Assembly (NCBI GenBank): GCA_963775085.1
Contig: CAVZHO010000005.1
Location: 186,001-250,000 of the forward strand
Direction of reading: 5' to 3'
DNA length: 64,000 bases
From: JAAFIP01 sp963775085
GTDB lineage: Bacteria; Pseudomonadota; Gammaproteobacteria; Burkholderiales; Burkholderiaceae_C
Notes under the pieces: generated by a model
What the model saw: only the letters and a program-made list of their open reading frames with translations
Told to the model about the DNA's origin: nothing
Database searches by the model: none
Shown: piece by piece, positions 42,421 to 50,819 of the stretch
Position numbering within the stretch: position 1 is the first letter of the stretch
Layout of the letters: each line of letters begins with the position of its first letter
Translations under genes and position numbers: made by a program

Positions 42421-43257
42421 ATGACCTTCCTCGCCCAGCTCAGCGCCGCTTACGCGCAAAACCAATCCTTGTTATGTGTCGGCCTGGACCCTGAGCCGCG
42501 CAGGTTTCCGGGGGCGATGCAAGGCAACGCCAGCAGGATTTATGATTTTTGCGCGGCCATCGTGGATGCCACGGCCGATGTGGCGCTGGCCTTTAAGCCG
42601 CAGATCGCCTACTTTGCGGCGCACCGCGCCGAGGCGCAGCTGGAGCAACTGATGCAGCACATGCGCCGCGCCGCGCCGGGAGTGCCGATTATTCTGGATG
42701 CCAAGCGCGGCGACATTGGCAGCACGGCCGAGCAGTACGCCATCGAGGCGTTTGAGCGCTATGGAGCCGACGCCGTCACGCTGTCGCCCTTTATGGGTTT
42801 TGATTCGGTGCAGCCCTATTTGAAATACCACGACAAGGGCGCGTTTTTGCTGTGCCGCACATCGAACCCGGGTGGCGATGATCTGCAAGCCCAGCGCCTG
42901 GCCTCTGTCGACGGCACGCCGCTGCTGTATGAGCATATTGCAACATTAGCCCAAGGCCCATGGAATACCAATGGCCAGCTGGGCCTGGTGGTGGGTGCCA
43001 CCTACCCGGTCGAGATCGAGCGGGTGCGCGCCCTGGCCCCCACGCTGCCGCTGTTGATCCCCGGCGTAGGCGCGCAGGGCGGTGACGCGCTGGCCACGGT
43101 GCGCGCAGGCTGGCGCAGTAACGCGCCGATCATTGTCAACTCGTCACGGGCAATTTTGTACGCCTCGCAGGGAGACGACTTTGCACAGGCGGCGCGGCGC
43201 GAGGCGTTGAAGACGCGGGCGCTGTTGCAGCAGGCGCAAAGTGGGCTGCCGGCCTAG
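42421..43257 (+). CDS. pyrF: Orotidine 5'-phosphate decarboxylase (type 2)
   Basis: A 278-residue enzyme of pyrimidine synthesis, converting OMP to UMP. MTFLAQLSAAYAQNQSLLCV with GLDPEPRRFP at the start, the catalytic IILDAKRGDIGSTAEQYA, the LSPFMGFDSVQPYL loop and IPGVGAQGGDA are typical of the type 2 (about 270-residue) PyrF group. Start at 42421; the frame is open upstream, but that part overlaps the end of the collagen-like gene. The spacer of about 100 bases has no clear terminator. Confidence 0.94.
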   Translation: MTFLAQLSAAYAQNQSLLCVGLDPEPRRFPGAMQGNASRIYDFCAAIVDATADVALAFKPQIAYFAAHRAEAQLEQLMQHMRRAAPGVPIILDAKRGDIGSTAEQYAIEAFERYGADAVTLSPFMGFDSVQPYLKYHDKGAFLLCRTSNPGGDDLQAQRLASVDGTPLLYEHIATLAQGPWNTNGQLGLVVGATYPVEIERVRALAPTLPLLIPGVGAQGGDALATVRAGWRSNAPIIVNSSRAILYASQGDDFAQAARREALKTRALLQQAQSGLPA

Positions 43258-43283
43258 CGCGCCGGGGGCCGCTCACGGCGGCA

Positions 43284-43345
43284 GATAGCTACAAATAAAA
43301 TAGCTGCTTACGTCCTGCATTATTGGGCTAACGGCCTAATTGACT
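43284..43345 (+). repeat. Repeat A copy between pyrF and psd
   Basis: Forward copy: GATAGCTACAAATAAAATAG, CTGCTTACGTCCTGCATTAT, GGGCTAACGGC. It lies between two convergent genes and reaches the last codons of psd. Confidence 0.82.
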
Positions 43346-44211
43346 GAAAATGCAGCGGGCAAACCGGCCATGGCCTCGCCCATGCGGATGCTGCCCGCTG
43401 CCGCCCATGCCGGGTTAAACGCCAGTGGCAGCTTGGGCCACAGCATGACGACCGTCGAGCCGAGCAGGAAGCGCCCCATCTCGTCGCCTTGTTTGAAGTG
43501 GATGCCGCCAGCCGCTTCGCCATCCCCATAGCGCCACTCGCGCACCTCCCTCGTGCGCGGCGGGTTGACCACGCCGTGCCAGGTGGTGGCCATGCTGCCG
43601 ACAATCGTGGCCCCCACCAGCACATGGACAAACGGCCCATGCGGCGTGTCAAACACGCACACCACGCGTTCGTTGCGCGCAAACAGGCCCGGCACGCCGC
43701 GTGCGGTGGTGGGGTTGACCGAGAACAGATCGCCCGGCACATAGATCATGCGGCGCAGGGTGCCTGCACACGGCATGTGGATGCGATGGTAGTCCTTGGG
43801 GCTTAAATACAGGCAGGCAAAGTGGCCATCGTCAAACTGCGCGGCCAAGGTGGCATCGCCGCCCACCAGTGCGCGCGTGCTGTAGTGGTGGCCCTTGGCC
43901 TGGAAGATCTGGTCTTTTTCAATGCGGCCAAACTGGCTGATCGCACCGTCCACCGGACACACCCAGTCGGCCTGCGCCAAGGGGCGGGCACCCTCCTTCA
44001 ACGCGCGGGTAAAAAATGCGTTAAACGTGGCGTAGCTGGTGGGTTCGGGCTGCGCGGCCTCGGCCATATTCACGCTGTAGCGGGCAATAAAGTCCCGAAT
44101 GATCCACTGCGTCACTGCCCCCCAGCGGCCACCGGCCACAAAGCCCGCAAACCGGGTCAGCGCCTTTTTGGGCATCAGGTATTGGGACAGTACGGCAAGG
44201 CGATCAGACAC
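43336..44211 (-). CDS. psd: Phosphatidylserine decarboxylase proenzyme
   Basis: A protein of about 291 residues converting phosphatidylserine to phosphatidylethanolamine in the inner membrane. DRLAVLSQYLMPKKALTRFA is the family start; FFTRALKEGARPLA, LSPKDYHRIHMPCAG and the self-cleavage site LGST in GRFLLGSTVVMLW are present; cleavage there makes the pyruvoyl cofactor. The start is taken as GTG at 44211 (VSDRLAVL); the frame is open to 44331 but the extra residues have no family match and overlap the divergent nodI gene. Confidence 0.93.
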   Translation of the reverse strand: MSDRLAVLSQYLMPKKALTRFAGFVAGGRWGAVTQWIIRDFIARYSVNMAEAAQPEPTSYATFNAFFTRALKEGARPLAQADWVCPVDGAISQFGRIEKDQIFQAKGHHYSTRALVGGDATLAAQFDDGHFACLYLSPKDYHRIHMPCAGTLRRMIYVPGDLFSVNPTTARGVPGLFARNERVVCVFDTPHGPFVHVLVGATIVGSMATTWHGVVNPPRTREVREWRYGDGEAAGGIHFKQGDEMGRFLLGSTVVMLWPKLPLAFNPAWAAAGSIRMGEAMAGLPAAFSVN

Positions 44212-44295
44212 TAGGAGGTTCTCATTCAGGGGTAGGCAAGCAGGTTTTGATTTTAGCCGCGACCGTGTGCTGAAAAACCAAGTAACAATAGCCGC

Positions 44296-45243
44296 ATGAC
44301 CGAACCGATATTCTCCGTGCGCAATCTGCACAAACGCTATGGTGACAACGTAGTGGTCAACGACCTGTCGTTTGATCTGGCCGCAGGCGAATGCTTGGGG
44401 CTAATTGGCCCCAACGGCGCGGGCAAAACCACCACCATCCGCATGTGCCTGGGCCAAACCGCGCCCGACCATGGCGAGATCCACGCCCTGGGGCTGCGCA
44501 TGCCGCAAGATGCCCGCGCCATCAAGGCACGCCTGGGCGTAGTCAGCCAGCTGGATACGCTGGACCCCGACTTCAACCTGGAGGAGAACATCCTGGTCTA
44601 TGGCCGCTACTTTGGCATGAAGACGGCCGACATTTGGGCGCGGGTGCCCCAGTTGCTGGAGTTTGCCTCGCTCACGCACAAGGCCAAGAGCAAACCCGGC
44701 GAGCTCTCGGGCGGCATGAAGCGCCGCCTCTCGCTGGCGCGTGCGCTGGTCAACGACCCCGACCTGCTGCTGCTGGACGAGCCCACCACCGGCCTGGACC
44801 CGCAGGCCCGCCACCTGATGTGGGAGCGCCTGCAAGTGCTACTCCAGCAAGGCAAATCCATCCTGCTGACCACCCACTTTATGGACGAGGCCGAGCGCCT
44901 GTGCTCGCGCCTCTTGGTGATAGACCATGGCAAAAAAATCGCCGAAGGCAGGCCGCGTGATTTGATCCGCGAGCACCTGGAGCCCGACGTGGTGGAAGTG
45001 TTTGGCGGCGCAGGTGGTGACCCTGCTTTGCCCAGCGCGCTGGCGCTGCAAAACAGCCCACTGGCGGCGTACGCCGCGCGGGTGGAGGTGAGCGGCGAGA
45101 CGGTGTTTTTCTACACCCGCGACGCTGCGCCTTTGCTGGCGGGGCTGCAAGCCTACCCACAGCTGCGCACCTTGCATCGCCCGGCCAATCTGGAAGATCT
45201 GTTTCTCAAGCTGACCGGACGGCAGATCCGGGAGGAAGGCTGA
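44296..45243 (+). CDS. nodI: ABC transporter ATP-binding protein, NodI type
   Basis: A 315-residue ATPase. Walker A GPNGAGKT at 38-45, signature LSGGMKRRLSLARALVNDPD, Walker B LLLLDEPTTGLDPQARH and the switch His in LLTTHFMDEAERLCSRL. The ABC-2 group NodI matches best; in rhizobia NodIJ exports Nod factor, and in Burkholderiales the pair is a general exporter of unknown substrate. The permease gene follows after five bases. It diverges from psd. Confidence 0.9.
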   Translation: MTEPIFSVRNLHKRYGDNVVVNDLSFDLAAGECLGLIGPNGAGKTTTIRMCLGQTAPDHGEIHALGLRMPQDARAIKARLGVVSQLDTLDPDFNLEENILVYGRYFGMKTADIWARVPQLLEFASLTHKAKSKPGELSGGMKRRLSLARALVNDPDLLLLDEPTTGLDPQARHLMWERLQVLLQQGKSILLTTHFMDEAERLCSRLLVIDHGKKIAEGRPRDLIREHLEPDVVEVFGGAGGDPALPSALALQNSPLAAYAARVEVSGETVFFYTRDAAPLLAGLQAYPQLRTLHRPANLEDLFLKLTGRQIREEG

Positions 45244-45300
45244 TTACTATGAATACTATAGCTACAAAAGACCAGGGGGAAGGGACTACACCCACAAATC
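45243..45300 (+). repeat. Degenerate repeat A at the start of nodJ
   Basis: ATACTATAGCTACAAAAGAC, CAGGGGGAAGGGACTACACC: worn forward copy whose hairpin pieces are still visible. It contains the nodJ start codon and codes its first 15 or so residues. Confidence 0.55.
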
Positions 45301-46103
45301 GCCCTCAAAACACTTCGCGATGGCGTGCGCCCAGCCTCACCTGGCGCTGGTGGCCGGTTTTCCTGCGCAACCTGCTGGTATGGAAAAAACTCTTCTGGCC
45401 CAGCCTGATCGGCAACATCGCCGAGCCGCTGATCTGGCTGGTGGCCTTTGGCTACGGCATGGGCGCGCTGGTAGGGCAGGTGAACCTGGGCGGCCAGCAG
45501 GTGCCCTACCTGTTGTTCCTGGCCAGTGGCTCGATCTGCATGAGCGCCATGCAGGCGGCCAGCTTTGAGGCGCTGTACTCGGCTTTTTCGCGTATGCAGA
45601 TGCAAAAGACCTGGGACGGCATCATGAACGCCCCCATCAGTCTGGACGACATCGTCGTGGCCGAAATGCTGTGGGCGGCCTACAAAGCGCTGTTCACGGT
45701 GACCATCATCATGGGCGTGATGCTGCTGCTGGGCATTGGCCACCACTGGACGCTGCTGCTGGCCTGGCCGGTGCTGCTGTTAGTCGGCATTGTTTTTTCG
45801 TGCATCGCCATGGTCTTTACGGCGTTGGCCAAGGGCTATGATTTTTTCACCTACTACTTCACGCTGTTTCTCACGCCGATGATGTTCCTCTCCGGCGTGT
45901 TCTTCCCGCGCGAGCAGCTGCCGCCGTGGGTGCAGACCATCGCCCAGTGGTTGCCGCTGGGCGCGGCGATCGACATCGTGCGGCCCCTGTTCATGGGGCA
46001 ATTGCCCGCGTCGCCGTGGCGCAACCTGGCGATTCTGATCGTCACCGCAGTGCTGTCGTTCTGGCTGGCGATGGCCTTGATGCGCAAGCGCTTTCGGGCC
46101 TAG
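45249..46103 (+). CDS. nodJ: ABC-2 type permease, NodJ type
   Basis: A 284-residue inner-membrane permease with six hydrophobic segments. The family landmarks are FWPSLIGNIAEPLIWLVAFG, SFEALYSAFSRMQMQKTWDG, MNAPISLDDIV and FFPREQLPPWVQTIAQWLPL. It pairs with NodI upstream. The first 25 residues (MNTIATKDQGEGTTPTNRPQ) are polar, poorly conserved and partly coded by a worn repeat A copy, which seems to supply the start codon. Confidence 0.9.
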   Translation: MNTIATKDQGEGTTPTNRPQNTSRWRAPSLTWRWWPVFLRNLLVWKKLFWPSLIGNIAEPLIWLVAFGYGMGALVGQVNLGGQQVPYLLFLASGSICMSAMQAASFEALYSAFSRMQMQKTWDGIMNAPISLDDIVVAEMLWAAYKALFTVTIIMGVMLLLGIGHHWTLLLAWPVLLLVGIVFSCIAMVFTALAKGYDFFTYYFTLFLTPMMFLSGVFFPREQLPPWVQTIAQWLPLGAAIDIVRPLFMGQLPASPWRNLAILIVTAVLSFWLAMALMRKRFRA

Positions 46104-46170
46104 AGCGACCCAGGAGGGGGCCGGGGTGCTGGCGACGGCCTGTCTGGTCAATTCGTGGCATCATAAATGC

Positions 46171-47277
46171 ATGGACATACGACCCCAGCCACTCACCGTG
46201 GGCGAGAGCGCCCCCTGGTTTCATCTGCCGACGGGCAAGAAGCCGCGCTATAGCTTTGACACGGCCGCCGGGCGCTATGTGCTGCTGGTGTTTTTTGGCT
46301 CCAGCACCGAGCCGCAGGCGCGCGAGGTGTTGCAGCGCCTGGTAAGTCTGCATAGCGCGTTGGATGGTGCGCGGCTGTCCTTTTTTGGCGTCACTACGGA
46401 CCCCGCTGACGTAGCGCAGGCGCGCGTGCGCGATGCGCCGCCGGGTGTGCGCTTTTTCCATGACCTGGAGGGCCAAGTCAGCGCGCTGTACGGTGCGTGC
46501 CCGCCGGGCGCTACTTATCGCCCGGTGTCCTACCTGCTGGACCCCGCCCTGCGGGTACTGCATACCCTGGTATGGACGGGCCAGCCTGCCGAGCATGTGG
46601 CCCAGTTGGCCCGCTGGCTGGCGGAGGTACCCACCCCCCAGCCGCCGCACGCCGCCACCCCCCAGGCCCCCGTGCTGGTGGTGCCCCGCGTGTTTTCGCC
46701 GGAGCTGTGCGCAGCGTTGATCCGCTATTACCAACAGCATGGCGGGGTGGACTCGGGCTTTATGCGCGACATCAACGGCCAGACCACCACGGTGATTGAC
46801 CACGGCTTCAAGCGCCGTGGCGACCGCATGATTGAAGACCCACCGTTGCAGGGCGCCTGCGTAGCCGCCCTGCAACGGCGGCTGCTGCCCGAGATATACA
46901 AGGCCTTTCAGTTCCAGGCCAGCCACCTGGAGCGCGCGCTGATCTCCTGCTACGACGCGCAGGACAGCGGGCACTTTGCCGCCCACCGCGACAACACCAC
47001 CCTGGCCACCCGCCACCGGCGCTTTGCGGTGTCGCTGTTTCTCAACAGCGGGCAGTACGAGGGCGGGCAACTCCAGTTTCCAGAATTTGGCAGCGCCCTG
47101 TACAGCGCACCCGCAGGCGGTGCCGTGGTCTTCTCCTGCTCACTGCTGCACAAGGCCACCGCCGTCACACGCGGCCAGCGCTACATGTTTTTACCCTTCC
47201 TGTACGACGGTGCGGCGCAAACCCAACGCCAAGCCAATGCACAGCATCTGTCGGACCAGGTGATTCACCTGAATTGA
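46171..47277 (+). CDS. Redoxin-like / 2-oxoglutarate-Fe(II) dioxygenase fusion
   Basis: A 368-residue two-domain protein. N-terminal redoxin (peroxiredoxin-like) fold, residues about 1-155 (GESAPWFHLPTGKKPRYSF, YVLLVFFGSSTEPQAREVLQ); the usual peroxidatic Cys position is occupied by Ser/Thr (GSSTEP), so it should lack peroxidase activity. C-terminal prolyl-4-hydroxylase-type dioxygenase (about 165-350) with iron ligands in HFAAHRDN (H-x-D) and LLHKATAVTRGQRY (distal His, and Arg for 2-oxoglutarate). Substrate unknown; hydroxylation of a protein or small molecule is likely. Start 46171 is at the conserved DIRPQPLTVG. Confidence 0.82.
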   Translation: MDIRPQPLTVGESAPWFHLPTGKKPRYSFDTAAGRYVLLVFFGSSTEPQAREVLQRLVSLHSALDGARLSFFGVTTDPADVAQARVRDAPPGVRFFHDLEGQVSALYGACPPGATYRPVSYLLDPALRVLHTLVWTGQPAEHVAQLARWLAEVPTPQPPHAATPQAPVLVVPRVFSPELCAALIRYYQQHGGVDSGFMRDINGQTTTVIDHGFKRRGDRMIEDPPLQGACVAALQRRLLPEIYKAFQFQASHLERALISCYDAQDSGHFAAHRDNTTLATRHRRFAVSLFLNSGQYEGGQLQFPEFGSALYSAPAGGAVVFSCSLLHKATAVTRGQRYMFLPFLYDGAAQTQRQANAQHLSDQVIHLN

Positions 47278-47310
47278 AGCCTGTTGTCTGGCGTTTTGCC
47301 TGCCCACGCG

Positions 47311-47540
47311 CAGGTGTCGCGGTTGATGGGCACGCGCACTGCTACGGCGCAATGCCTACGCCACCCGAGCACCGGCCCCTTCGGGGAAGCATCTGCGGTA
47401 CTCAAAATTTGGGGAAACGTCGAAACTCGGCTAGCGCCTCAAACACCGACGTTTCTGATCCCAAATTTCTCCGTTCCTCGAGCCCGGCACTCTTATTGGG
47501 TGGCGTAGGCATTGCACCGCAACAGTGCGCTTTGGGAGTG
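47311..47540 (+). repeat. Inverted repeat, left copy (~230 bp)
   Basis: Pairs in reverse with 48791-49022. Shared blocks: GGTGTCGCGGTTGA, CGCCACCCGAGC, GAAGCATCTGCGGTACTC, TGATCCCAAATTTCTCCGTT, CCTCGAGCCCGGC, ATTGGGTGGCGTAGGCATTG and CAGTGCGCTTTGGG. Contains several short hairpins. Non-coding in my judgement, though frames are open across it. Confidence 0.85.
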
Positions 47541-47555
47541 CATGGGTGAATTCAT

Positions 47556-47614
47556 ACACTACTAATTTTATAGCTGCTTATGTCCTGACGACAAGGACTA
47601 CCGGCATATTTCAT
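47556..47614 (+). repeat. Repeat A copy inside the island bounded by inverted repeats
   Basis: Forward copy: CTACTAATTTTATAGCTGC, TTATGTCCTGACGACAAGG, ACTACCGGCATATTTC. It lies directly inside the left inverted repeat. Confidence 0.9.
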
Positions 47615-47974
47615 CATGAAAATGCGCGTGCTTTCCATTAGCAGCTCTTAACGCGCAGTTAAACCACTATAAGCAAACTGCGGGAGCTAACGGAAGAATA
47701 TTTTCATTCAATGCAGGCATGTTTTTTAGTGTTTAGGCTATAGTGCCTATAACGAATTCGCTCACGTACTTGGTTTGAGACGAACGGATTGCAAAGAAGC
47801 GTTGCCGGGTTTCACGGGATTTTTATACCTGGCTCAATGACCAGTGTGGTCGCTTGAAACCTATACTGCAAGCCATTTTCAGGAGTATTGGATGCCCAGA
47901 TCAGATTGCAAGAGCATTTGTAGACCGCAGGTATCGCAGTCTACATTACGTTATGCCTGTATTGGGAGCCTGCG
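47615..47974. other. AT-richer stretch without a recognisable gene
   Basis: Upstream of the small secreted-protein gene. The composition is clearly lower in GC than the surroundings. GGCTATAGTGCCTATAACG (about 47734-47752) has promoter-like TATA segments. No credible protein longer than 70 residues was found; one open frame (47854-48072) has no family look. Possibly regulatory sequence or a relic. Confidence 0.4.
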
Positions 47975-48507
47975 ATGCGCTTGTTAATGCCTTTGTGGTT
48001 TCTCCTGGCGACGTTGATAGCGCCTATCAATGCCAACGCCGCAGACATCAAGTGCGCCATCGAAAAATATAGGAGCTACGCGACGGCCCAAGAGCAATGG
48101 CAGCGGGCTGTCACAGACCTCATTGTCAAAAACGCTAACGTGAATCTCAAGGATGTTGCCATGCTGTATCTTGGGGATCAGCTGAATCTGATCGAAATGA
48201 ACCGCATTGGCGTGGAGTTCATGTTGCTCAATGCCCCGACAAGGTCCGACTAGAAGGCCCCTTAAATCAATGGCTCACGCTTGAGCGCGACGATAGGATG
48301 AAAATTGCCAAGGGCAGCAATCGTTACGCTGAGCTATTACGGTTGGCGGATGCCGCTCGGCAACGTCCACCTCACCCTGATGGCGACACTCTGAGGGCGC
48401 TGATGCGGGATCGCATCGTTAGGATGGCGGAGTACCAGAACCTACTAGCCAGTTTTAACGCGGCAGTTGCCAAGGCAAACAGCAATGCATGCGGTGGCCC
48501 GGCATAA
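47975..48507 (+). pseudogene. Small secreted hypothetical protein, one frameshift
   Basis: The first part (MRLLMPLWFLLATLIAPINA then NAADIKCAIEKYRSY) is a signal peptide and helical start of 92 residues, ending early at 48253. One base away the frame goes on as KVRLEGPLNQWLTLERDDRM and MKIAKGSNRYAELLRLADAA to NACGGPA at 48507. Joined near 48236 they give a helical exported protein of about 177 residues. No family recognised. A base-call error or true decay could explain the break; composition is lower in GC than the flanks and the gene is inside the inverted-repeat pair. Confidence 0.5.
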
Positions 48508-48893
48508 CCACTCGGTCGAAGCGGCGCGTGCATTGGTGCCTGCAGGGGAAAGCGCACAGTCATTCGCAAGGCTCGAACGGGCACATGTACTCGGTCAAGC
48601 ATCAACCGTTCAGCAAGTACGAGTCCACTTCCAAATGCTGGGGTGGGCGCAGCGCGAAGGAGCTTCTTGGGCAAGTCCTGCGCATCGCAGGAGCGGCGAC
48701 AAAGACAGCGGTTGAGCTCGTGCCGGAGGAGAATACTGGCGGGGCCAACATCAGCCCAGTCAAACGCCTTCCAGTGTCACCTGATCTTGCCACACCCAAA
48801 GCGCACTGCTGCGGTGCAATGCCTACGCCACCCAATATGAGCGCCGGGCTCGAGGAACGGAGAAATTTGGGATCAGAAGGCGCGCGTGTTTGA
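48489..48893 (+). CDS. Doubtful open frame running into the inverted repeat
   Basis: An open frame of 134 codons overlapping the end of the previous gene. Residues such as NGHMYSVKHQPFSKYEST and KELLGQVLRIAGAATKTAV look protein-like, but the last 35 residues are translated inverted repeat. No family match. If real, it was truncated or extended by the repeat; otherwise chance. Confidence 0.25.
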   Translation: MRWPGITTRSKRRVHWCLQGKAHSHSQGSNGHMYSVKHQPFSKYESTSKCWGGRSAKELLGQVLRIAGAATKTAVELVPEENTGGANISPVKRLPVSPDLATPKAHCCGAMPTPPNMSAGLEERRNLGSEGARV

Positions 48894-49022
48894 GCCGAAG
48901 GCGAGTTTGCGCGACTTCCCCAAATTGCGAGTACCGCAGATGCTTCCCGCGAAGCGGGCCGGGGCTCGGGTGGCGTGGGCGTTGCGGCGTAGCAGCGCGC
49001 GTGCCAGTCAACCGCGACACCT
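48791..49022 (-). repeat. Inverted repeat, right copy (~230 bp)
   Basis: Reverse complement of the left copy at 47311-47540, more GC-rich and slightly diverged. An internal hairpin CCCGCGAAGCGGG is present. The pair encloses 1.25 kb, so recombination between them would invert the enclosed part. Confidence 0.85.
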
Positions 49023-49065
49023 ATGCGCCTAATACCCCATAGCGCGAAACCTGCAAGAGTCGAGA

Positions 49066-50667
49066 CTACCCAGCAGAGCGAATCAAATCCACCGCCTTCT
49101 CCGCAATCATGATCACCGGCGCATTGGTGTTGCCGCTGACGATGCGCGGCATGACGGAGGCATCGACGACGCGCAGGCCGTGCACGCCCTTCACGCGCAG
49201 TTGCGCGTCCACCGGGTCGTGCGCCGTGTTGCCCATGCGGCAGGAGCCCACGGGGTGGTAGATGGTGTCGGCCTTGGCGCGGATGACGGCTTCGATCTGC
49301 GCGTCGGTGACGGCGTTGGCGGTGGTGGCCAGTTCGCGGCCGCCTAGACTTGCGAGCGCGGGGGATTTTAAAATAGCGCGCATCTGTTTAAAGCCGCTCA
49401 CCATGCGGGCCATGTCGTCGCTGTGGGCTAAAAAGTTGGGGTCGATCAGGGGCGCGGCCAGTGGGTCGCGGCTGGCCAGTTGCACGCTGCCCCGGCTCTT
49501 GGGTTGCAGCAGGCACACATGGCAGGAGTAGCCGTGGCCGAAGCTGGGCTTGCGGCCATGGTCTACCAGTTTACCGATGACAAAATGCAATTGCAGGTCG
49601 GGCCGCGCCTCGCTTGGCTGGCTTTTGATAAAGCCCCCGGCCTCGGCAAAGTTGGTAGTCAGCATGCCGCTGCGCTCTTTGCGCCATTGCAGGATGCCGC
49701 GCAGCGCGTGGATGGCACCCGTGATGGACAGGCCAAACAAATCGGTGATGCCCGGCGCATTCACCACCTGCACGATGTCGACATGGTCGTGCAGGTTTTG
49801 GCCGACACCGCTGCTGTCGTACAGCACCGGGATGCCGTGCTGCTGCAAATGTGCGCCGGGGCCGATGCCCGAGGTCATCAAAATCTGTGGGCTTTGCAGC
49901 GCGCCAGCGCACAGCAGCACCTCGCGCGTGGCACGCAGCTCCAGGCTTTGGCCGCCCTGTTGGTAGGCCACGCCCACGGCGCGTTGGCCCTCGACAATAA
50001 TTTTCGTCACGCTGGCATGGGTAATTACCTGCAAGTTAGGGCGGTTCAGATGCGGCGTGAGATAGCCCTTGGCGGCGCTCCAGCGCTCGCCGTTTTTATG
50101 GGTCACCTGGTAGCTGCCCATGCCTTCCTGGCTTGCGCCGTTGAAGTCGTCATTGCGGGCATAGCCTGCCTGCGAGGCGGCCTCGATAAACAGCGGGCCA
50201 AAGCGGCTGGGGCTGCGCAGGTCCATCACGTTCAGCGGGCCGCTGCTGCCGTGGTAGGCGGCAAAATCTGCGCCAGCGGCGCGTTCATTGGTTTCGGATT
50301 TTTTAAAGTAGGGCAGCACGTCTTGCCAGGCCCAGCCAGCGTTACCTTCCGCGGCCCATTGGTCGTAGTCGGCCTGCTGGCCGCGCACGTAGCACATGGC
50401 GTTGATCGAGCTGCTGCCGCCCAGCACCTTGCCGCGGGGCTGGTAGCCCTTGCGGCCATTCAGCCCGGGTTGCGGCACGGTTTCAAAGGCCCAGTTGGAA
50501 TGGGTGGTTTGCGCCAGCAGCGCCAGGCCTGCGGGGCAGTGGATCAGCACCGACTGGTCGGGCCCGCCGGCCTCCAGCAAACACACCTTGACGCGCGGGT
50601 CTTCGCTCAGACGCCCGGCCAGCACGCTGCCGGCCGAGCCGCCGCCGATGATGAGGTAGTCAAACAT
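49066..50667 (-). CDS. GMC family oxidoreductase (choline/alcohol dehydrogenase-like)
   Basis: A 533-residue FAD enzyme. MFDYLIIGGGSAGSVLAGRL is the FAD-binding motif; RGKVLGGSSSINAMCYVRGQ the first GMC signature; GALQSPQILMTSGIGPGAHL the second; HPVGSCRMG and NTNAPVIMIAEKA hold the catalytic His region and the end. It oxidises alcohols or choline-like substrates; which one is unknown. A second, broken member of the family is at 59115. Divergent from the DUF2855 gene 152 bases away. Confidence 0.9.
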   Translation of the reverse strand: MFDYLIIGGGSAGSVLAGRLSEDPRVKVCLLEAGGPDQSVLIHCPAGLALLAQTTHSNWAFETVPQPGLNGRKGYQPRGKVLGGSSSINAMCYVRGQQADYDQWAAEGNAGWAWQDVLPYFKKSETNERAAGADFAAYHGSSGPLNVMDLRSPSRFGPLFIEAASQAGYARNDDFNGASQEGMGSYQVTHKNGERWSAAKGYLTPHLNRPNLQVITHASVTKIIVEGQRAVGVAYQQGGQSLELRATREVLLCAGALQSPQILMTSGIGPGAHLQQHGIPVLYDSSGVGQNLHDHVDIVQVVNAPGITDLFGLSITGAIHALRGILQWRKERSGMLTTNFAEAGGFIKSQPSEARPDLQLHFVIGKLVDHGRKPSFGHGYSCHVCLLQPKSRGSVQLASRDPLAAPLIDPNFLAHSDDMARMVSGFKQMRAILKSPALASLGGRELATTANAVTDAQIEAVIRAKADTIYHPVGSCRMGNTAHDPVDAQLRVKGVHGLRVVDASVMPRIVSGNTNAPVIMIAEKAVDLIRSAG

Positions 50668-50819
50668 GCGGTGTCTCCGGTGCGCTGGTACTGGTATGCT
50701 GGGTGTTTTGCATTTTTAAATTGTAGTCACGCGCTGCGGACGAAACTAGGCAGAACCACCTAAGCCATCTAGGCATCTCCACCAGTGGTTTGCCCCGTGT
50801 TTGACGAAAGACCGATGCC

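Noticed and set aside
47284..49020. Similar short peptides predicted from both inverted repeats (for example ending IPNFSVPRARRSYWVA)
   Set aside because: They arise from the repeat DNA itself on opposite strands; no ribosome sites or conserved protein features. Treated as non-coding.
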